A stretch of 10,430 nt of DNA, from the NCBI GenBank assembly GCA_964541075.1, contig CAZIPZ010000146.1:1-10430 (forward strand), given 5' to 3'. This DNA is from CAZIPZ01 sp964541075 (lineage in GTDB: Bacteria > Acidobacteriota > Terriglobia > 20CM-2-55-15). The notes beneath the pieces are model-generated. The model had not been told where the DNA came from and searched no databases. It was given only the letters and a program-made list of their open reading frames with translations. Both the position numbers and the translations under genes were made by a program. Below, in pieces: positions 6,596 through 10,430 of the stretch; position 1 is the first letter of the stretch; every line of letters starts with the position of its first letter.

Positions 6596-7549
6596 TTATT
6601 CGTGCAATTCCAGGACGTCACCTTCATCGATCACAAAATCGCGTCCTGCCATAACGCCATCGGGCTTTCCCTGCCTCCAGACTCGCGCATACTTCAAATT
6701 TTCGGCAAGATCCCGATGGACGTGCTCCGCGACATCCAGAACGGTGCTGCCGACGGGAACGACGAAAGGGTCGGTGAAATCCACTTTCTTACCGGGAGCT
6801 TTTGTATAGACGCGCACGACGCCGAGAAAATCGTACACAATGCGCTTAAAGGCATCTAGCTCCGGGCCTGGAGATGACGCCGCTGAGATTGCGGTTATGG
6901 GGAACTCATGGCCGCAAAACTCCTGGACCAAGCCCAATCGCTCTATAGCGCCGGGGGAGTCCGCCTTATTGCCAACCAGCATCGTTCTTGTCGCGCGCAC
7001 ATCCACTTTGGCATTTGAGAGCCACTGCTTCGTTTCATCTACCTTAGTCAGAACATCGTCGTCGGAGAGGTCAACGACCCACAAAATCGCGTCCGCATTT
7101 CGGACGACCTGAGCCACCCAAGATTCCGTATGTTCAAGTGAGACTGGTGGAAGGTCAATCAACTGAAACCTTACATTCTCGAAGGTCACCATTCCAGGAA
7201 TAGGAACGCGGGTCGTGAACGGGTACTCGGCAACCTCGGGGGTTGCGTTCGTTATACTCCGTACAAGCTGAGACTTGCCTGCGTTGGCAGCGCCGATGAG
7301 AGCCAGTTGACGCGAGCCTTCCCGGTCGACCACAAAGAAGTCCCGCCGTCCTGCCTTCTTGCCTTGATCGGTTTCCTTACGCAACGCGGACATTTTCTTT
7401 TTCAGTTCCGCCTGCAGTTTTTCTGTTCCCTTGTGCCTGGGAATCGTCGCCATCATTTCTTCGAGTGCGGAAATCCTTTCCTGAACCGAACTTGCCTGCT
7501 TGAAGCGTTTCTCGGCTTCCATGTACTGGGGCGTCAAATTTGCCGGCAT
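6596..7549 (-). CDS. DRG/Obg-related GTPase with C-terminal TGS domain
   Basis: From ATG 7549 the product has 317 residues. It starts MPANLTPQYMEAEKRF, the usual start of this bacterial/archaeal DRG-like family, and continues with the helical PRHKGTEKLQAELKKK segment (38-52). GTPase motifs are G1 GAANAGKS (86-93), G3 DLPP (132-135), G4 NKAD (194-197) and a G5-like ISAAS (221-225). A TGS domain fills about 247-316. DRG proteins bind ribosomes or RNA and couple GTP hydrolysis to translation; a similar role here is inferred. G3 departs from the usual DxPG, with proline in place of glycine, which may alter hydrolysis. The frame is open to ATG 7600, but those 17 extra residues do not look like the family and are probably not translated. 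It precedes the HtrA gene by 12 bases and lies 102 bases after the MFS stop. Confidence 0.92.
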   Translation of the reverse strand: MPANLTPQYMEAEKRFKQASSVQERISALEEMMATIPRHKGTEKLQAELKKKMSALRKETDQGKKAGRRDFFVVDREGSRQLALIGAANAGKSQLVRSITNATPEVAEYPFTTRVPIPGMVTFENVRFQLIDLPPVSLEHTESWVAQVVRNADAILWVVDLSDDDVLTKVDETKQWLSNAKVDVRATRTMLVGNKADSPGAIERLGLVQEFCGHEFPITAISAASSPGPELDAFKRIVYDFLGVVRVYTKAPGKKVDFTDPFVVPVGSTVLDVAEHVHRDLAENLKYARVWRQGKPDGVMAGRDFVIDEGDVLELHE

Positions 7550-7651
7550 GTCGCCTAGAATAGCATGCGTAATGGTCGGCCTTCTGTTCCCATCGATCAC
7601 GCTTTCGGCAAGGGTTGTGTCCAGAGCGATATTCGAATGCTCGTTGCTGAG

Positions 7652-8827
7652 CTACAGCTGGTGGGTTGGTTCCTTCAGCCAGACGCAACACAGAGGGATA
7701 AGCAGCGTCACTCCTGAAGCAATCAGGGCTACGGCTATGAAGCCGCCGGAATCGAATGCATAGGCTGATGCCCAAGCTACTGCGGCGATCCCGATCTGAG
7801 AAGCGGCATTCCGGATTGCGATATAGCTCCCTCGCATTTCCGTCCCCACTATTTCGGTGGTAAGTGCGTGGAGCGGGCCTTGACGCGCCGACGCGGAGAT
7901 GCTGAGGGCCGCGAGTCCGATGATCAGCCAGTAGACAGAATCAACCCGCGCAACGATGACGAATAGAAGTGACAGGACGATATTGGCCCAAATAATCATG
8001 CCCCGTTTGCTCGCGTGATCCGATAGCCATCCGGAAACAGGCGAAGCGGCAACTCCTGCAGCTCCCGAGGCCATGAAGATCAGGCCGATGCGTTCAATGC
8101 TCAAGTTGTGCGTTGTGTTCAGCCAGGCGCCTGCGTAGGTTAGGAATCCAACCAAACCCCCGGAGGTCAGGAATGCGGCGAGAATGCCGGCTAATTGATT
8201 GGGTCGACCGAAGTGACTCAACATCGATTGATTGCGATTGACGTGGCGCGGGGACGCCGTTGGCAACGACGGCAGCAGCCCGGCGGCTGGAACGAGCATT
8301 AGAACTCCCAATACCGCCAGCCCGCCAAAAACCGCCCGCCAGCCCACATAAGCCGCTACAAAGGCGCCTACTGGGACGCCTACAATAAAGGCGACAAAAT
8401 AGCCCATGGAAAGGATTCCCATCGCGCGGCCCCGGAGTCCGTAAGGATAGTAATCTGCTGCGAGAGACAATGCGCTGGTGGAGAGGGTCCCTGCGGCAAG
8501 ACCAGTGATAGCTCGCACAAACACTAAAGCGCTGAAACTGGAAACATGATATGTAAGAAATGAACTGCAGGCGAACAGAACAAGTCCAATGACGAGAATT
8601 TTCTTGCGGCCGATTCGATCCGACAAAGGCCCCACAAATAATGCAAACGCGGCCGCGGCCAGAGAGTAAGTTGAGACGATTATGCCGGCCCTGCCTGGTG
8701 TTGTTTCGAGGCTTTCGGCAATCAGTGGGAGGAGCGGCGCCACCAGCTGCGTGTCCGACACTCCGAGGAACAGAACACCGAAAAGAATGAGTGCAACCGT
8801 CCACTGCGAGCCTTTACTGTCGGTCAC
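7652..8827 (-). CDS. Major facilitator superfamily transporter, DHA1-type efflux
   Basis: The protein has about 391 residues from GTG 8827, with roughly twelve hydrophobic segments and a polar central loop (around PTASPRHVNRNQS), as in 12-helix MFS carriers. Motif A GPLSDRIGRKK follows helix 2, and a related SGWLSDHASKRG occurs in the second half. The stretch GYFVAFIVGVPVGAF resembles motif C of proton-coupled antiporters, and SDTQLVAPLLP in helix 1 is common in DHA1 members. Export of a drug-like compound, sugar or other small molecule by proton antiport is likely, but the substrate cannot be read. A GTG at 8857 would add ten residues rich in Pro, Arg, Cys and His that do not look like a natural N-terminus; neither start has a visible ribosome-binding site. 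It is divergent from lon and lies upstream of the GTPase operon on the same strand. Confidence 0.9.
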   Translation of the reverse strand: MTDSKGSQWTVALILFGVLFLGVSDTQLVAPLLPLIAESLETTPGRAGIIVSTYSLAAAAFALFVGPLSDRIGRKKILVIGLVLFACSSFLTYHVSSFSALVFVRAITGLAAGTLSTSALSLAADYYPYGLRGRAMGILSMGYFVAFIVGVPVGAFVAAYVGWRAVFGGLAVLGVLMLVPAAGLLPSLPTASPRHVNRNQSMLSHFGRPNQLAGILAAFLTSGGLVGFLTYAGAWLNTTHNLSIERIGLIFMASGAAGVAASPVSGWLSDHASKRGMIIWANIVLSLLFVIVARVDSVYWLIIGLAALSISASARQGPLHALTTEIVGTEMRGSYIAIRNAASQIGIAAVAWASAYAFDSGGFIAVALIASGVTLLIPLCCVWLKEPTHQL

Positions 8828-8876
8828 GGGCGGATGATAGCATACGCGAGGCCGCACCTGCGGCTACGGGTGACAA
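8828..8876. promoter_or_regulatory. Short divergent MFS/lon intergenic region with palindrome
   Basis: Only 49 bases separate the chosen MFS start from lon ATG 8877. It contains a 14-base near-perfect palindrome, GCCGCA-CC-TGCGGC (8851-8864), 12 bases before lon. TAGCAT at 8838-8843, preceded by TGA, is a possible extended -10 for lon, and GGGTGA (8868-8873) is a short ribosome-binding site. A regulator here could affect both genes. No CIRCE-like element, the usual heat-shock repressor site, is visible. Confidence 0.3.
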
Positions 8877-10430
8877 ATGAAACGAGACTTTGAAGAGCTG
8901 GATGACATTCAGCAGAAGATTCAGACGATTCCCGCAGAGCTTCCGATTCTTCCGGTTCGCGACGCTGTCATATTTCCGAATGCCGTCATACCGCTGACTG
9001 TAGGTCGTGAGAGTTCAGTCAAGCTCATCAATGATGTGCAACAGGGGGACGGGATGCTCGTCGTATTGACCCAACGGGATAAGAAAGTCGATTCCCCCGC
9101 GCCTGCCGATCTTTACGATGTCGGCGCCGTCAGCATGGTTCACCGCGTCATGAAGACGCCGGAGGGCAATCTCTTCGTCATTATCATGGGAGTTTCAAGG
9201 ACTCGGATCCAGGAGTTCAACCAATTCGACCCGTACCTTCGTGCGCGCATTCAGGTGCTGGGGGACGAGAAAGAAGACGAAAATATCGTAGATTTTCAGG
9301 CGCTCCGCAGAAGCATTATCAGCCAGTTTGAACGCATCATCAAACTGTCTCCTCAGCTTCCTGATGATCTCCAGACCATCGTTATTAACATCGAAGACAC
9401 CGGCCGCTTAGCCGATTACATCGCGACGAACCTTCCAAATCTTTCCATCGTTTCTAAACAATTTGTTTTGGAGCAAGTGTCGGTTCGAAAACGCCTTGAG
9501 TTTCTCAACACCGAGCTTGCCAAGGAACTGGAAGTTTTGGAACTGCGTAGCAAAATTCAAACACAGGTGCAGGAAGAGGTTGGGAAAAGCCAGCGCGAGT
9601 ATTTCCTTCGGGAGCAACTCCGCGCGATCCAGCGCGAACTCGGGGAGGCCGATGACACCCAGCGCGAGATCGAAGAATTAAGAAAGAAAGTGGAAGCGGC
9701 GGGCTTAACTGAAGAAGCAAGAAAGGAAGCCGAAAGGGAATTGGGCCGGTTATCGAGAATGTCGCCCGCTGCGGCGGAATACACGGTTGCCAGGACCTAT
9801 CTCGATTGGCTCGTGACGCTGCCGTGGAACATTCTTGCAACTGAGCGCGTGGACATAACGAAAGCCCGCCAGGTGCTGGATCGGGATCATTATGATCTGG
9901 AGAAAATCAAGGAGCGCATTCTTGAGTATCTTGCTGTGATCGAACTGCGTCCTCAGGGCAAAGCTCCCATCTTGTGCTTCGTTGGTCCTCCGGGCGTGGG
10001 CAAGACTTCGCTAGGCCGATCGGTTGCCGAAGCGATGGGAAGAAAATTCGTTCGAATATCTCTAGGCGGCATGCGCGACGAGGCCGAGATCCGTGGTCAT
10101 AGACGAACGTACATAGGCGCTCTCCCTGGTCAAATCATCCAGAACATCCGTCGGACAGGTTCCCGCGACCCAGTCTTTATGCTGGATGAAATTGACAAAC
10201 TGGGGGCCGACTTCAGGGGCGATCCTGCTTCCGCATTACTGGAGGTTCTTGATCCCGAGCAGAACTCCACCTTCCGTGATCACTATCTCGATGTGGCTTT
10301 CGATCTATCCCGCGTCTTCTTTATCACCACCGCCAATATTCTGGATACGATTCCCTCAGCGTTGCGGGACCGCATGGAGATCATTGAGTTGCCCGGCTAT
10401 ACCGAAGAAGAAAAGGTGCAAATCGCAAAG
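8877..10430 (+). CDS. lon: Lon (La) ATP-dependent protease, cut by the right edge
   Basis: The first 518 codons are present and the frame is open to the window end, so roughly the last third of the usual length of about 800 residues is missing. Visible parts are the N-terminal substrate-binding LON domain (about 20-215, beginning LPILPVRDAVIFPNAVIPLTV), a coiled-coil arm (about 225-300, including EYFLREQLRAIQRELGE) and the AAA+ domain. The AAA+ domain shows Walker A GPPGVGKT (370-377), Walker B MLDEIDK (D437, E438), the family stretch SLGGMRDEAEIRGHRRTYIG, and sensor 1 in FITTAN. The small AAA+ subdomain and the Ser-Lys proteolytic domain lie outside. An in-frame TGA two codons upstream fixes ATG 8877 as the earliest start. 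Lon degrades damaged and short-lived regulatory proteins in the cytoplasm. No internal stop or frameshift is seen. Confidence 0.97.
   Translation, partial: MKRDFEELDDIQQKIQTIPAELPILPVRDAVIFPNAVIPLTVGRESSVKLINDVQQGDGMLVVLTQRDKKVDSPAPADLYDVGAVSMVHRVMKTPEGNLFVIIMGVSRTRIQEFNQFDPYLRARIQVLGDEKEDENIVDFQALRRSIISQFERIIKLSPQLPDDLQTIVINIEDTGRLADYIATNLPNLSIVSKQFVLEQVSVRKRLEFLNTELAKELEVLELRSKIQTQVQEEVGKSQREYFLREQLRAIQRELGEADDTQREIEELRKKVEAAGLTEEARKEAERELGRLSRMSPAAAEYTVARTYLDWLVTLPWNILATERVDITKARQVLDRDHYDLEKIKERILEYLAVIELRPQGKAPILCFVGPPGVGKTSLGRSVAEAMGRKFVRISLGGMRDEAEIRGHRRTYIGALPGQIIQNIRRTGSRDPVFMLDEIDKLGADFRGDPASALLEVLDPEQNSTFRDHYLDVAFDLSRVFFITTANILDTIPSALRDRMEIIELPGYTEEEKVQIAK

Noticed and set aside
7624..7642. 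Imperfect inverted repeat GAGC-GAT-ATTCGAAT-GCTC between the MFS and GTPase genes, considered as a terminator
   Set aside because: It needs a 3-base bulge and a loop too small to form, and no T-run follows on the minus strand.
8094..8804. A 236-codon open frame on the minus strand inside the MFS gene in another frame
   Set aside because: The translation is rich in Arg, Ser and Cys with no membrane segments, while the other frame gives a complete 12-helix transporter.
8877..10430. Lon considered as a truncated or broken gene
   Set aside because: The frame is intact up to the last base of the window; the missing C-terminal part is only cut off by the edge.

Overview
This is a gene-dense stretch of ordinary bacterial chromosome with moderate GC. 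I see no tRNA or rRNA gene, no insertion sequence, no phage gene and no CRISPR array. The best guess for the source is an uncultured member of Acidobacteriota or a neighbouring phylum. That guess rests on the flavour of the proteins: a bacterial DRG-like GTPase with a TGS domain, a single-domain CinA-like protein, a free-standing ClpB-D2-like ATPase and a Lon of the usual bacterial type. There is no taxonomic marker in the window, so it stays tentative.

Layout, left to right. Bases 1-285 hold the tail of an unrecognised gene cut by the window edge, overlapping the start of a single-domain CinA-like protein (261-989, plus). Converging on it is a minus-strand pair, a MepK-like Tat-exported murein endopeptidase (2446-1910) followed by a free-standing 5'-3' exonuclease (1886-999). 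A divergent, gene-free region of roughly 310-420 bases (2447 to about 2864), with several small repeats and dyads, separates mepK from a plus-strand ClpB-D2-like AAA+ ATPase (2865-3980). Converging on that ATPase is a tightly packed minus-strand run read 7549 to 3984: TGS-domain GTPase, HtrA/Deg-type serine protease, small membrane-anchored FxLYD-like protein, metallo-beta-lactamase-fold hydrolase of the glyoxalase II type, and YciA-like acyl-CoA thioesterase. Upstream of this run is a minus-strand MFS transporter (8827-7652), divergent from a lon gene (8877 to the right edge) that lacks its proteolytic domain only because the window ends.

How the genes fit together. The clearest theme is protein and envelope quality control: an HtrA protease with its translationally coupled membrane partner, Lon, a free-standing AAA+ unfoldase-like protein and a murein endopeptidase. 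The remaining genes are general housekeeping: nucleic-acid processing, nucleotide or cofactor repair, thioester hydrolysis and small-molecule efflux. Spacing in the 7549-3984 run is very tight (stop/start overlap of 1 base, gaps of 2, 4 and 12 bases), which supports one transcript for at least the last four genes.

I found no clear novel system. The points most worth a second look are the free-standing ClpB-D2-like ATPase and the repeats upstream of it, the altered G3 motif of the TGS GTPase, the very small lon/MFS divergent region with its palindrome, and the HtrA-FxLYD coupling.
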